From JACMNW01 sp031413495 (GTDB taxonomy: Bacteria; Pseudomonadota; Alphaproteobacteria; Rhodobacterales; Rhodobacteraceae), in contig JANOFE010000178.1 of NCBI GenBank assembly GCA_031413495.1, positions 21,893 to 85,892 on the forward strand: a DNA stretch of 64,000 bases, in the 5' to 3' direction. Positions 53,889 through 63,001 of this stretch are shown here, one piece after another (the first letter of the stretch is position 1; every line of letters starts with the position of its first letter). The notes under the pieces were generated by a model. It was given only the letters and a program-made list of their open reading frames with translations. It did no database searches and was not told where the DNA came from. A program made the position numbers and the translations under genes.

Positions 53889-55042
53889 TGCTACGCCGCC
53901 TTCACTCCATACAACCAGCCTCTTTCACCTTCACTCCGGCAAACCTTGCTTGGGCGAATGGCCAAATCTCTAAATACCCCGCAGGGCGGCAGGCCAGCGC
54001 TATCATCCCGCTGCTCTGGCGCGCGCTGGAGCAGGAAGGCTGGCTGTCGCGCCCCGCCATCGAACATATCGCCAATATGCTCGGGCTGGCCTATATCCGG
54101 GCGCTGGAAGTGGCGACGTTTTACTTCATGTTCCAGCTGCAACCCGTTGGTTCTGTTGCGCATATCCAAGTCTGCGGCACCACGTCCTGCATGATTTGCG
54201 GGGCTGAAGATCTGGTTGCTGTCTGCAAGGAACTGGTCAACGCGAAAGCTCACGCCCTGTCAGCCGACGGCAAATTCAGCTGGGAAGAGGTTGAATGCAT
54301 GGGCGCCTGTGCCAATGCGCCAATGGCCCAGATCGGCAAGGATTACTACGAAGACCTGACGCCTGCCAAACTGCGCGACCTGATCGCGCGGTTTTCAAAG
54401 GGCGAGGTTCCGGTGCCCGGCCCGCAAAACGGGCGCTATGCGGCAGAACCGCTCTCCGGTCTGACCAGCTTGAAGGCCGGCGAGTCCGGGCGCAGGCAAT
54501 ACAATGCTAGCGCGCAAGCCGCGGTCGATCTGGCCGATACCGTGCGCCGGATTGATGGCTCTGAGGTGCCGCTGACAATGCCGTGGCTGGGCAAAACGGT
54601 GCCGCCCGTGTCGCAAGCCCGCGGTGCGACCAAAGAACCAAAGCCCGGCGCGGGCCTGCCCGCCGATGCGTCGGGTGCCACTGTGCAAGAGGCACCGGCG
54701 CGGTCAAAGGGCAAACCAAAATCGGATGGCAATGCAGCCATCGCAACCCCGTTGGCCACGCCAGAAGCAAAAGCGCCAGTGATGGCCGTGCAATCAAAGC
54801 CCAAAGCATTGAAGACGGCCCGCAAGGGCAAGCCGGATGATCTGAAAATCATCGTCGGCATTGGGCCAAAGTTGGAAAACCTTTGCCACACCCTTGGATT
54901 TTTTCATTTTGATCAGATTGCCGCCTGGACCGCCGCCGAAGTGGCATGGGTGGATGAAAACCTTGAAGGGTTCAAAGGCCGCGTATCGCGGGACAACTGG
55001 GTTGAACAGGCCCGCGTGCTTGCCAATGGCGCAAAGGCGTGA
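53888..55042 (+). CDS. nuoE: NADH-quinone oxidoreductase subunit E with C-terminal extension
   Basis: 384 residues. The first ~175 form the 24-kDa-type subunit with the N1a [2Fe-2S] ligands Cys96 and Cys101 (VCGTTSCMICG) and Cys137 and Cys141 (ECMGACANAP). A Pro/Ala/Lys-rich linker (about 200-320) leads to a C-terminal domain beginning DDLKIIVGIGPKLENLCH, a helix-hairpin-helix-like fold with G-I-G-P. This extension is absent from E. coli NuoE but known in Rhodobacter. ATG 53888 overlaps the DUF559 stop (TAATG); an AAAGGA lies about nine bases upstream, inside that gene. Confidence 0.95.
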   Translation: MLRRLHSIQPASFTFTPANLAWANGQISKYPAGRQASAIIPLLWRALEQEGWLSRPAIEHIANMLGLAYIRALEVATFYFMFQLQPVGSVAHIQVCGTTSCMICGAEDLVAVCKELVNAKAHALSADGKFSWEEVECMGACANAPMAQIGKDYYEDLTPAKLRDLIARFSKGEVPVPGPQNGRYAAEPLSGLTSLKAGESGRRQYNASAQAAVDLADTVRRIDGSEVPLTMPWLGKTVPPVSQARGATKEPKPGAGLPADASGATVQEAPARSKGKPKSDGNAAIATPLATPEAKAPVMAVQSKPKALKTARKGKPDDLKIIVGIGPKLENLCHTLGFFHFDQIAAWTAAEVAWVDENLEGFKGRVSRDNWVEQARVLANGAKA

Positions 55043-55128
55043 CGGCAAAACAGATGTGACGGTGTTGGAGTATCTGAATTAGGCAAACAAGGCCCTCACA
55101 AGATGGGCCAGACAGGGAGACGGGACTG

Positions 55129-55860
55129 ATGAAGCAATCTGATATGAAACGCGCCCCATCGCTGGGGGGCTGGTTCATCGGGGCGGCAGCCGGGCTTGTT
55201 GCCGCTGCCGTGGCCTATGTGGTGGGCGACCTGGATTTTATGCCAGCTGCCTTCATTGGGGCATTGGTGTTCCTTGCGGCTGGCCTTATTCTGGGCATGT
55301 ATTGGGGGCCGCAAGCCGCAGCACCCGCAAAACCGGCCGCAGCACCCGCAAAACCGACCCCCGCAGTGCAGCCGGCAGCCGTGCCAGCCGCTATTGCCAC
55401 AGCCGCGACGCCAGCCGCAGCTTTCCTGTCATCGCCAGGTGTTGATGCGGCACCCGCCGCCCCGCGCCCGCGCGTGGCCAAACCAAAGGCGGCACCGGCG
55501 GCCAAAGCAAGCACCAAGCCGGCCGCATCCGTCGCCGCTGCCGCAAAAGCGCCCCGTGTTGCAAAGCCCAAAAAACCAGATGGCCCGGAACGTCTGTCAG
55601 CGCCGCGCAAAGGCAAAGCCGATGATCTGAAAGAAATCGAAGGCATCGGGCCGGCACTTGAAAAGCTGTGCAACGAACTTGGCTTTTACCATTTTGACCA
55701 GATTGCGAATTGGTCTGCCGCCGATGTGGACTGGGTGGATGCCAATATGAAAACTTTCAAAGGCCGCGTGGTTCGCGACAAGTGGATCGCACAATGCAAG
55801 ATTATCACCACCGAAGGGCTGGAGGCATTCCGCGTCCGTGCCCAGACCAACAATTACTAA
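55129..55860 (+). CDS. Membrane protein with NuoE-like C-terminal domain
   Basis: 243 residues. Two N-terminal hydrophobic helices (GGWFIGAAAGLVAAAVAYVV and FIGALVFLAAGLILGMYWG) are followed by a long Ala/Pro/Lys-rich linker. The C-terminal domain is clearly homologous to the NuoE tail: ADDLKEIEGIGPALEKLCNE, then FYHFDQIANWSAADVDWVD and FKGRVVRDKWIAQ. The duplication suggests both bind the same partner or each other. It could tether the peripheral arm to the membrane or assist assembly; this is inference. It lies between nuoE and the DUF5337-like gene, six bases upstream of the latter. Confidence 0.85.
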   Translation: MKQSDMKRAPSLGGWFIGAAAGLVAAAVAYVVGDLDFMPAAFIGALVFLAAGLILGMYWGPQAAAPAKPAAAPAKPTPAVQPAAVPAAIATAATPAAAFLSSPGVDAAPAAPRPRVAKPKAAPAAKASTKPAASVAAAAKAPRVAKPKKPDGPERLSAPRKGKADDLKEIEGIGPALEKLCNELGFYHFDQIANWSAADVDWVDANMKTFKGRVVRDKWIAQCKIITTEGLEAFRVRAQTNNY

Positions 55861-55866
55861 AGCGTC

Positions 55867-56094
55867 ATGCAAAGCCCGCCCCCCGATCCAGACCGTCAAA
55901 CAGCCTTTCAAGTGCGGCTTGTAGCCCTTGTTATTGCTGGCACGATGATCTTGTGGGTCGGGGCGCAGTGGTTGGGCGGCATCATGGGGTGGGAGGCGCG
56001 CTTTGCGTTCCTGTTCGATCTTGCCGCATTGGCTGGCTTCACCTGGGCGCTACTTGTGACTTACCGAATTTGGCGAAACCGCCAGAAAACCTAA
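55867..56094 (+). CDS. DUF5337-like small membrane protein
   Basis: 75 residues with two hydrophobic helices (LVALVIAGTMILWVGAQWLG and FAFLFDLAALAGFTWALLV), Pro-rich start and basic end. I recognise it as a short protein found in the nuo operon of Rhodobacteraceae (I believe DUF5337). Function unknown, perhaps an accessory or assembly subunit of complex I. It precedes nuoF by 25 bases. Confidence 0.7.
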   Translation: MQSPPPDPDRQTAFQVRLVALVIAGTMILWVGAQWLGGIMGWEARFAFLFDLAALAGFTWALLVTYRIWRNRQKT

Positions 56095-56119
56095 GGCCAG
56101 AAAACTTGAGGACGACGTG

Positions 56120-57415
56120 ATGCTGAAAGACCAAGACCGGATCTTTACCAACCTTTACGGGATGGAGGATCGCTCGCTTGCAGGCGCGCGCAAGCGCGGC
56201 GCGTGGTCTGGCACGGCGGACTTCATCACCCAAGGGCGCGATTGGCTGGTGGAACAGATCAAGGCATCGGGCCTGCGCGGGCGCGGTGGGGCGGGGTTTC
56301 CGACCGGCCTGAAATGGTCGTTCATGCCCAAACAATCTGACGGGCGGCCAAGCTATCTGGTGGTCAATGCCGACGAATCCGAACCCGGCACCTGCAAAGA
56401 CCGCGAGATTATGCGCCATGATCCGCACACCTTGATCGAAGGGTGCCTGATTGCGGCTTTCGCGATGGGCGCGCATGATTGCTACATCTACATTCGTGGC
56501 GAATACATCCGCGAACGCGAAGCGCTGCAGGCCGCGATTGACGAGGCGTATGATGCGGGCCTTGTCGGCAAAAACGCCTGTGGGTCGGGCTGGGACTTCC
56601 AGATTTACCTGCATCACGGGGCAGGGGCCTATATTTGCGGCGAAGAAACTGCCCTGCTGGAAAGCCTTGAGGGCAAAAAGGGCATGCCTCGCATGAAGCC
56701 ACCTTTTCCGGCAGGGTCGGGCCTTTACGGCTGCCCCACCACCGTAAACAACGTGGAATCCATCGCTGTCGTCCCCACCATCCTGCGGCGCGGGGCCGAA
56801 TGGTTCGCAAGCTTCGGCCGCCCCAACAACGCGGGCACCAAGCTGTTTGGCATATCGGGCCACGTCAACAACCCGTGTGTGGTCGAAGAGGCGATGTCGA
56901 TCAGCCTTAAAGAGCTGTTGGACAGGCACTGCGGCGGCGTGCGCGGTGGCTGGAAAAACATCAAGGCGGTCATTCCCGGCGGATCGTCCGTGCCGATGCT
57001 GAACGCCGCCCAATGCGATGATGCGATCATGGATTTCGACTGGTTGCGCGAACAAAAATCTGGTCTGGGCACGGCAGCGGTCATTGTGATGGACCAGTCT
57101 ACCGATGTGATCAAAGCGATCTGGCGCTTGTCGAAATTCTACAAACACGAATCCTGCGGCCAATGCACGCCCTGCCGCGAAGGCACCGGCTGGATGATGC
57201 GGGTGATGGACCGTCTGGTGCGCGGCGAGGCCGAGGTGGAGGAGATTGACATGCTGCTGTCGGTCACCAAACAGGTCGAAGGCCACACCATCTGTGCGCT
57301 GGGGGATGCGGCGGCATGGCCGATTCAGGGCCTCGTGCGGCATTTCCGTGAAGAGATTGAGGACCGCATCAAAGCCAAGAAAACCGGGCGCATGGGCGCA
57401 ATGGCGGCGGAGTGA
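56120..57415 (+). CDS. nuoF: NADH-quinone oxidoreductase subunit F
   Basis: 431-residue 51-kDa-type subunit that binds NADH and FMN. The flavin/NADH segment is ASGLRGRGGAGFPTGLKWSF; NADH-loop YLVVNADESEPGTCKDRE; cluster N3 ligands are in ESCGQCTPCREGTGW and a further Cys near HTICALGDA. GTG 56117 immediately precedes the ATG and could also initiate. Confidence 0.98.
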   Translation: MLKDQDRIFTNLYGMEDRSLAGARKRGAWSGTADFITQGRDWLVEQIKASGLRGRGGAGFPTGLKWSFMPKQSDGRPSYLVVNADESEPGTCKDREIMRHDPHTLIEGCLIAAFAMGAHDCYIYIRGEYIREREALQAAIDEAYDAGLVGKNACGSGWDFQIYLHHGAGAYICGEETALLESLEGKKGMPRMKPPFPAGSGLYGCPTTVNNVESIAVVPTILRRGAEWFASFGRPNNAGTKLFGISGHVNNPCVVEEAMSISLKELLDRHCGGVRGGWKNIKAVIPGGSSVPMLNAAQCDDAIMDFDWLREQKSGLGTAAVIVMDQSTDVIKAIWRLSKFYKHESCGQCTPCREGTGWMMRVMDRLVRGEAEVEEIDMLLSVTKQVEGHTICALGDAAAWPIQGLVRHFREEIEDRIKAKKTGRMGAMAAE

Positions 57416-57584
57416 TGCAAGGTTTGGCGGGCAACGGTGTGCGGAAATCAGCCGGGCTTAACGCCAGCCGCGCCCTGATATTGCATAGCGATGCCTGCAA
57501 CCCCCATGTCCTGACTTGGGCGATCCTGCCCAAGGCGCAAGGGTGCAATCCTTGCGTTGCTTTTCAAAAAGCGAGGCATCAGGT

Positions 57585-58010
57585 ATGACACATGCAATCA
57601 CTTCATCCTTGAAATCAGTGGTGGTTTCGGGCGCACTAATGCTAGGCGCAACTGCAGCCACGGCACAAGCTGCCGTTCCGTTGGCGGAAGAACCGCATAT
57701 CAACCAACAGCTTATGGCGGGTGCTGTCGGTGACGTGATCCGCAAGACCTGCCCCAGCATTTCGGCCCGCATGGTGACGGTGTATTTCAAGATGAAAGAG
57801 TTGGAAAACTACGCGCGCAAAGCCGGATACCGCGAAGCCGAGGTTAAGGTTTTCCTGAAAGATGCCACCGAAAAGGCGCGCATCAAAGGCATGGCTGCGG
57901 ACTATATGACGGCAAATGGCGTGATCGACGGCGATGTTGAAAGCTACTGCACCCTTGGCCGCGCCGAGATTGCAAAAGGCAGCCTCATCGGCTCGCTTTT
58001 AAGGGAATAG
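57585..58010 (+). CDS. DUF5333-like secreted protein
   Basis: 141 residues with a signal peptide (SSLKSVVVSGALMLGATAATAQA) and a helical mature domain with two cysteines (VIRKTCPSISARM; DVESYCTLGRAEI). It matches a small Rhodobacteraceae family (I believe DUF5333) found inside nuo operons. Function unknown; a periplasmic location near complex I is odd for a direct subunit. ATG 57585 starts at the signal. The stretch 57416-57584 contains no other gene. Confidence 0.75.
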   Translation: MTHAITSSLKSVVVSGALMLGATAATAQAAVPLAEEPHINQQLMAGAVGDVIRKTCPSISARMVTVYFKMKELENYARKAGYREAEVKVFLKDATEKARIKGMAADYMTANGVIDGDVESYCTLGRAEIAKGSLIGSLLRE

Positions 58011-58012
58011 AG

Positions 58013-58513
58013 ATGCAGCCAGAAGGTTTTCACCTTGCGGAACTGAACATTGGTCGGCTGCTGGCCCCCACCGACGACCCGCGTGTGGCCGAATTTATGG
58101 CGGCACTGGACCGGGTGAATGGCATGGGCAAACGCATGCCGGGGTTCGTGTGGATGATGGAAGGCTCGGGCGAGCCCGGTGCTGGTAATACTGATGCAAA
58201 GATCGGCGGCGATCCGCAGTTTGTGTCAAATCTGACGGTCTGGGAAAACGTCGAAACATTGGAAAACTTTGTCTGGAACACAGTGCATCGCGCGTTCTAT
58301 GAGCGGCGAGCTGAATGGTTTGAGGTTTTGGGCAAGATGCATTTTGTGATGTGGTGGGTGCCGGTGGGGCACAAACCGACGCTGGATGAGGCGCTGGCAA
58401 AGCTGGCCCTGAAACAGAAAAATGGCGACAGTGATCAGGCGTTTGGCTGGTCCTATCTGAAAGACGCGCAGGCGTTGAAAACCCATGGCTGCACCCAAGT
58501 GGCGGCGGAGTGA
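58013..58513 (+). CDS. DUF3291 family protein
   Basis: 166 residues of an antibiotic-biosynthesis-monooxygenase-like ferredoxin fold: FHLAELNIGRLLAPTDDPRV, then NLTVWENVETLENFVWNTVH and FHVMWWVPVGHKPT-like MHFVMWWVPVGHKPTLDEAL. This is the DUF3291 signature; the function is unknown and many members are suggested to bind haem or small aromatics. Two bases separate it from the DUF5333-like gene and four from nuoG, so it is within the operon. Confidence 0.85.
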   Translation: MQPEGFHLAELNIGRLLAPTDDPRVAEFMAALDRVNGMGKRMPGFVWMMEGSGEPGAGNTDAKIGGDPQFVSNLTVWENVETLENFVWNTVHRAFYERRAEWFEVLGKMHFVMWWVPVGHKPTLDEALAKLALKQKNGDSDQAFGWSYLKDAQALKTHGCTQVAAE

Positions 58514-58517
58514 AATG

Positions 58518-60539
58518 ATGACCAACCTCAAGAAAATCAGCATCGACGGCATCGAGGTTGAAGTCGATGGTGCGATGACCATCATCCAAGCCGCCGAAGT
58601 GGCGGGTGTGGAAATTCCGCGTTTGTGCTACCATGAACGGCTGACCATCGCAGGCAACTGCCGGATGTGTCTGGTCGAGGTTGTGGGCGGCCCGCCGAAA
58701 CCTGCGGCATCCTGCGCCATGCAGGTCAAAGACCTGCGCCCCGGACCCGAGGGTCAGGCACCTTTGGTGAAAACCAATTCGCCGATGGTCAAAAAGGCCC
58801 GCGAAGGGGTGATGGAGTTTCTGCTGATCAACCATCCGCTTGATTGCCCGATTTGTGATCAGGGCGGCGAGTGTGATTTGCAGGATCAGGCGATGGCCTA
58901 CGGCGTCGATTTCAGCCGTTACCGCGAACCTAAACGTGCGTCAGAAGACCTCGATCTTGGCCCGCTGGTCGAGACGAAAATGACCCGCTGCATTTCTTGC
59001 ACCCGCTGCGTGCGCTTTACGTCCGAAGTGGCGGGGATCACCCAGATGGGCCAGACCGGGCGCGGTGAAGATAGCGAGATTACCAGCTATCTGAACCAGA
59101 CGCTGGACAGCAACTTGCAAGGCAACATCATTGATCTGTGCCCCGTCGGCGCGCTGACATCGAAACCCTACGCCTTCACCGCCCGCCCTTGGGAATTGTC
59201 GAAAACCGAAACCATCGACGTGATGGATGCGCTTGGATCAAACATCCGGGTCGATACCAAAGGCCGCGAAGTGATGCGCATCTTGCCGCGCAACCATGAC
59301 GGCGTGAATGAGGAATGGATTTCCGACAAGACACGTTTCGTCTGGGATGGCTTGCGTCGCCAACGGCTGGACAGCCCCTATATTCGTGAAGGCGGCAAAC
59401 TGCGTAAGGCCTCTTGGCCGGAGGCGCTTTCTGCGGCTGTCGCCGCGATGAGAGGCAAACGAGTTGCCGCCCTGATCGGCGATCTGGCCCCAGTGGAGGC
59501 GACATTCGCCCTGAAAACCATTGTCGAAGCTCTGGGCGGCCATGTCGAATGCCGCACCGATGGCGCGCGTCTGCCGATTGGCAACCGGTCGGCCTATGTC
59601 GGCACCGCGACGATTGAAGATATTGATACGGCGGCAATGATTCAGCTGATTGGCACCAATCCCCGGATTGAAGCCCCGGTTCTGAATGCCCGCATCCGCA
59701 AAGCGTGGCTTGCCGGGGCAAAGATCGGTCTGGTCGGGCAGGCCGTAGATTTGACTTATGACTATGCGCATGTCGGTACGGACCGGGCCGCGCTGGTGGC
59801 TTTGTCTGGCCAAACCATTTCTGATGAGACCAAGGCAAAACCGACACTGGTGATCGTTGGCCAAGGCGCGATAAACGAGGCAGATGGCGAGGCGGTTCTT
59901 GCCCATGCCATGCAACTGGCGGTCAACAGCAACTCGAAATTGTTGATCCTGCACACAGCGGCAAGCCGTGTTGGTGCTATGGATGTGGGCGCAGTTACCG
60001 ATGGCGGTCTTGCTGCCGCAACCGATGGTGCCGAAGTCATCTACAATCTCGGCGCCGATGAGGTCGAAATCGCAAAAGGCCCGTTCGTGATCTATCAGGG
60101 CAGCCACGGCGACCGCGGCGCAAACCGTGCCGATATCATCCTGCCAAGCGCCGCCTATACCGAGGAAAACGGCCTGTTCGTGAATACCGAAGGTCGCCCG
60201 CAACTGGCCTACCGCGCCGGTTTTGCACCGGGCGAGGCCAAGGAAAACTGGGCCATTCTGCGTGCGCTGTCTGCCGAACTGGGGGCGACCTTGCCCTATG
60301 ACAGTCTGGCGGCGCTGCGCACCGCAATCGTTGCCGCATATCCGCATTTGGGCCAGATCGACGTGGTGCCGGAAAACGCGTGGCAAGCATTGCCTTTGCG
60401 CGCACCCGGTAAGGCCGATTTCCGCAACGCAATCCGCGATTTCTATCTGACCAATCCTGTTGCGCGGGCCAGTGCCGTGATGGCTGAATTGTCGGCAGGG
60501 GCCACCGCCCGTGCCGCCACTCCGATGGCTGCGGAATAG
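58518..60539 (+). CDS. nuoG: NADH-quinone oxidoreductase subunit G
   Basis: 673-residue 75-kDa-type subunit. N-terminal [2Fe-2S] ligands lie in LCYHERLTIAGNCRMCLVEV (residues ~37-56); further ligands in LDCPICDQGGECDLQDQ and CISCTRCVRF, and DLCPVGALTSKPYAF. No C-x2-C-x3-C motif for cluster N7 follows, as in mitochondria and most alphaproteobacteria. The C-terminal half is the molybdopterin oxidoreductase-like fold. ATG 58518 has GGAG seven bases upstream; ATG 58515 is possible. Confidence 0.97.
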   Translation: MTNLKKISIDGIEVEVDGAMTIIQAAEVAGVEIPRLCYHERLTIAGNCRMCLVEVVGGPPKPAASCAMQVKDLRPGPEGQAPLVKTNSPMVKKAREGVMEFLLINHPLDCPICDQGGECDLQDQAMAYGVDFSRYREPKRASEDLDLGPLVETKMTRCISCTRCVRFTSEVAGITQMGQTGRGEDSEITSYLNQTLDSNLQGNIIDLCPVGALTSKPYAFTARPWELSKTETIDVMDALGSNIRVDTKGREVMRILPRNHDGVNEEWISDKTRFVWDGLRRQRLDSPYIREGGKLRKASWPEALSAAVAAMRGKRVAALIGDLAPVEATFALKTIVEALGGHVECRTDGARLPIGNRSAYVGTATIEDIDTAAMIQLIGTNPRIEAPVLNARIRKAWLAGAKIGLVGQAVDLTYDYAHVGTDRAALVALSGQTISDETKAKPTLVIVGQGAINEADGEAVLAHAMQLAVNSNSKLLILHTAASRVGAMDVGAVTDGGLAAATDGAEVIYNLGADEVEIAKGPFVIYQGSHGDRGANRADIILPSAAYTEENGLFVNTEGRPQLAYRAGFAPGEAKENWAILRALSAELGATLPYDSLAALRTAIVAAYPHLGQIDVVPENAWQALPLRAPGKADFRNAIRDFYLTNPVARASAVMAELSAGATARAATPMAAE

Positions 60540-60543
60540 CGTC

Positions 60544-60945
60544 GTGAGGCGTGGTTTGCCAAGCAGTACCATGCTGCCTTTGCTGGCGGTATTGGTTGCC
60601 TGCGCAGAGCCAGAGGTCGTGGCACAGGGGCCATTTGCCCCGTCTTATGATGGGATCGAAACGCTGTTGCTTGACGGCGATCTGGTGAATTTCCGTGTTG
60701 CTATGCGCGGCGCGCGCAACAGCGAAGATGTCGCCGCCTATGCGCGCTGTGCGGCCGCACAGTATGCGTTGATCCGGGGCTTTGGATTTGCGCGTCATCT
60801 GCGCACCAATGTGGCTGAAACGGGTGGTAATTGGCGCGCAGATGCGGTTTACACCATTTCGGCGGCGCTGCCTCGCGGCATCAAGACGATTGATGCCGAA
60901 GTGGCGGTCAGTGATTGTAGCGAACAAGGTATTCCGACGGTTTGA
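60544..60945 (+). CDS. Small lipoprotein between nuoG and nuoH
   Basis: 133 residues. It starts at GTG 60544, four bases after the nuoG stop, with a lipoprotein signal (MLPLLAVLVAC, lipobox LVAC). The mature domain has two further cysteines (AYARCAAAQY; VSDCSEQGIP) and an alpha/beta pattern. I do not recognise a named family. Its position suggests a lineage-specific accessory of the operon. An upstream in-frame start at 60511 would overlap nuoG and hide the signal. Confidence 0.7.
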   Translation: MRRGLPSSTMLPLLAVLVACAEPEVVAQGPFAPSYDGIETLLLDGDLVNFRVAMRGARNSEDVAAYARCAAAQYALIRGFGFARHLRTNVAETGGNWRADAVYTISAALPRGIKTIDAEVAVSDCSEQGIPTV

Positions 60946-60985
60946 CGGGATGCCAGCAAAGACTGAACGAAGGGTATAGGGCGCT

Positions 60986-62023
60986 ATGGCGGAGTTTCTG
61001 CAAACCGGGTTGGGCACGGCCCTGCTGATCGCGGCGCAAAGCCTGTTGGTCATCGCCTTTGTGATGATCAGCCTGCTGTTTCTTGTGTATGGCGACCGCA
61101 AAATCTGGGCCGCCGTGCAGATGCGCAAAGGCCCCAATGTGGTGGGGGCGTTCGGCCTGCTGCAATCGGTGGCGGATGCGCTGAAATATGTGGTCAAGGA
61201 AATCGTGGTGCCTGCCGGGGCCGACCGCGCGGTGTTTTTCCTCGCCCCGATACTGTCTTTCGTGCTGGCGGTGCTGGCCTGGGCCGTGATCCCGTTCAAC
61301 GCAGGTTGGGTGCTTTCGGATATCAACGTGGCCATCCTGTTCGTCTTCGCGGTGTCCTCGCTCGAAGTTTACGGCGTCATCATGGGCGGCTGGGCGTCCA
61401 ACTCCAAATACCCGTTCTTGGGTTCCCTGCGGTCAGCCGCGCAGATGATCAGCTACGAAGTATCCCTCGGCCTGATCATCATCGGCATCATCATCTCCAC
61501 CGGTTCCATGAACTTCTCGGCAATCGTCGAGGCGCAACGCGGTGATTACGGCTTGTTCAACTGGTACTGGATCCCGCATTTCCCGATGGTGTTCCTGTTC
61601 TTCATCTCTGCGCTTGCCGAAACCAACCGCCCACCGTTCGACCTGCCCGAAGCGGCATCCGAATTGGTTGCAGGCTTCATGGTGGAATATTCCTCCACGC
61701 CCTACCTGTTGTTTATGGCCGGCGAATACATCGCCATCTTCCTGATGTGCGCGCTGATGTCGCTGCTGTTCTTCGGCGGCTGGCTGTCGCCCATTCCCGG
61801 CATCCCTGATGGGGCGCTGTGGATGGTCGGCAAGATGGCGTTTTTCTTTTTCATGTTCGCCATGGTGAAGGCCATCGTGCCCCGCTACCGCTATGATCAG
61901 TTGATGCGCATCGGCTGGAAAGTGTTCCTGCCTTTGTCGCTCGGTTGGGTCATTCTGGTGGCATTCTTGGCGAAATTCGAAGTGTTCGGCGGCCTCTGGG
62001 CGCGCTGGGCGATGGGGAGTTAA
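60986..62023 (+). CDS. nuoH: NADH-quinone oxidoreductase subunit H
   Basis: 345-residue membrane subunit with eight helices linking the peripheral and membrane arms. Diagnostic are YGDRKIWAAVQMRKGPNVVG, GWASNSKYPFLGSLRSAAQM and AETNRPPFDLPEAASELVAG. Two bases after its stop begins a gene that is not nuoI. Confidence 0.98.
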   Translation: MAEFLQTGLGTALLIAAQSLLVIAFVMISLLFLVYGDRKIWAAVQMRKGPNVVGAFGLLQSVADALKYVVKEIVVPAGADRAVFFLAPILSFVLAVLAWAVIPFNAGWVLSDINVAILFVFAVSSLEVYGVIMGGWASNSKYPFLGSLRSAAQMISYEVSLGLIIIGIIISTGSMNFSAIVEAQRGDYGLFNWYWIPHFPMVFLFFISALAETNRPPFDLPEAASELVAGFMVEYSSTPYLLFMAGEYIAIFLMCALMSLLFFGGWLSPIPGIPDGALWMVGKMAFFFFMFAMVKAIVPRYRYDQLMRIGWKVFLPLSLGWVILVAFLAKFEVFGGLWARWAMGS

Positions 62024-62025
62024 TC

Positions 62026-62820
62026 ATGGGGATTGATCTGACCTCTTTTGGTCAATTGCTTGATCTGTCTATGTCCTTTCAACCCAAGGGCAGAACTTTG
62101 ATGCTGGGCCGACAGAATTTCTTTTTTTGTCGCATTCCTACGCGTGGTTGGCTGCGCAGTTGGCGCAAGTCGACGGACCCTTTTCAAGAAGCCGTCGATA
62201 AAAGACGCCTGCCTCTGCGAGCGGCCGATCTGGTGCAGCCTGACGGATACGCCGAGAAGGTTTTCATTGCGCTCGGATTTGGCCAGATTGAATCCATGGA
62301 CGTATCCAATTTTGAAGCCGCGACCATGATATGGGATTTAAACCAGCCAGTACCGTCCGAATGGCATGGCCAGTTTGACTTTATTTTTGACGGCGGCACC
62401 ATCGAGCATATTTTCAACGCCCCAACCGCGTTTGAAAATGTTCATTCGATGTTGCGAGTGGGGGGCCGTTTTGTTGCAGCAACGCCCCTGAACGGCTGGC
62501 CTGGACACGGCATTTATCAATTTGGCCCTGAACTTGTCTGGTCCTATTGGCATCGTGCCAAACAATGCAAAGTTCATGCTTGTCGTGCATTGTCGCGTGA
62601 CAGCGCTGCCAAATTGGAAATTCCTGATCCGGCTTTGTCCGGAAAGCGTACCGAATGGACAGACCGGCCTGACGATTTCCCCACGGGTGCGGTATATCTT
62701 TGGTATGACGTTGAGAAGACCTCAAATTCGATTGGCCCCTCGGTGGCGCAACAGTCGGATTATGTGACCAAATGGGCCACCAGCGATGCTTCTCGCCAAT
62801 TGAATGAAGGGCGGACCTGA
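62026..62820 (+). CDS. Methyltransferase-like protein between nuoH and nuoI
   Basis: 264 residues resembling class I SAM methyltransferases without the classical glycine-rich motif I. The recognisable part is VFIALGFGQIESMDVSNFE (acidic residue at the end of a strand), DLNQPVP, FDFIFDGGTIEHIFNAPTAF at 118-137 and the MLRVGGRFVAATPLN motif. This layout recalls methyltransferase-like proteins in polysaccharide gene clusters. Codon use and GC are lower than in the flanking nuo genes, pointing to acquisition. The ATG follows nuoH by two bases, so it can be translated from nuo mRNA. Substrate unknown. Confidence 0.7.
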   Translation: MGIDLTSFGQLLDLSMSFQPKGRTLMLGRQNFFFCRIPTRGWLRSWRKSTDPFQEAVDKRRLPLRAADLVQPDGYAEKVFIALGFGQIESMDVSNFEAATMIWDLNQPVPSEWHGQFDFIFDGGTIEHIFNAPTAFENVHSMLRVGGRFVAATPLNGWPGHGIYQFGPELVWSYWHRAKQCKVHACRALSRDSAAKLEIPDPALSGKRTEWTDRPDDFPTGAVYLWYDVEKTSNSIGPSVAQQSDYVTKWATSDASRQLNEGRT

Positions 62821-62821
62821 A

Positions 62822-63001
62822 ATGACACCCAGTTTGCACCGCATTTCGGCCGCGGAACGTCTGCAAGTGGCCATAGTTTTCCAAGGTCCTTTGTGCGGCT
62901 CCGTAACAAGGCCCCGCGATCAAACTGTAGCAGATTTTAATGCAGAATTTTTGGATGACTGCGACAAGCAGCAAGCAATACTTGCGAGTGTACAGCAATG
63001 A
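62822..63001 (+). CDS. Possible small ORF or gene remnant before nuoI
   Basis: 59 codons starting one base after the methyltransferase-like stop. The peptide contains LQVAIVFQGPLCGSVT, faintly like the opening of some sugar-transfer proteins, but it is too short to assign. It may be the truncated end of an inserted segment. No ribosome-binding site stands out. Low confidence that it is expressed as a functional protein. Confidence 0.25.
   Translation: MTPSLHRISAAERLQVAIVFQGPLCGSVTRPRDQTVADFNAEFLDDCDKQQAILASVQQ

Noticed and set aside
56039..57343. 434-codon minus-strand ORF opposite nuoF
   Set aside because: Shadow; nuoF is certain from cluster and FMN motifs.
59238..60572. 444-codon minus-strand ORF opposite nuoG
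   Set aside because: Shadow of nuoG; translation has Cys/Arg/Gln-rich random composition.
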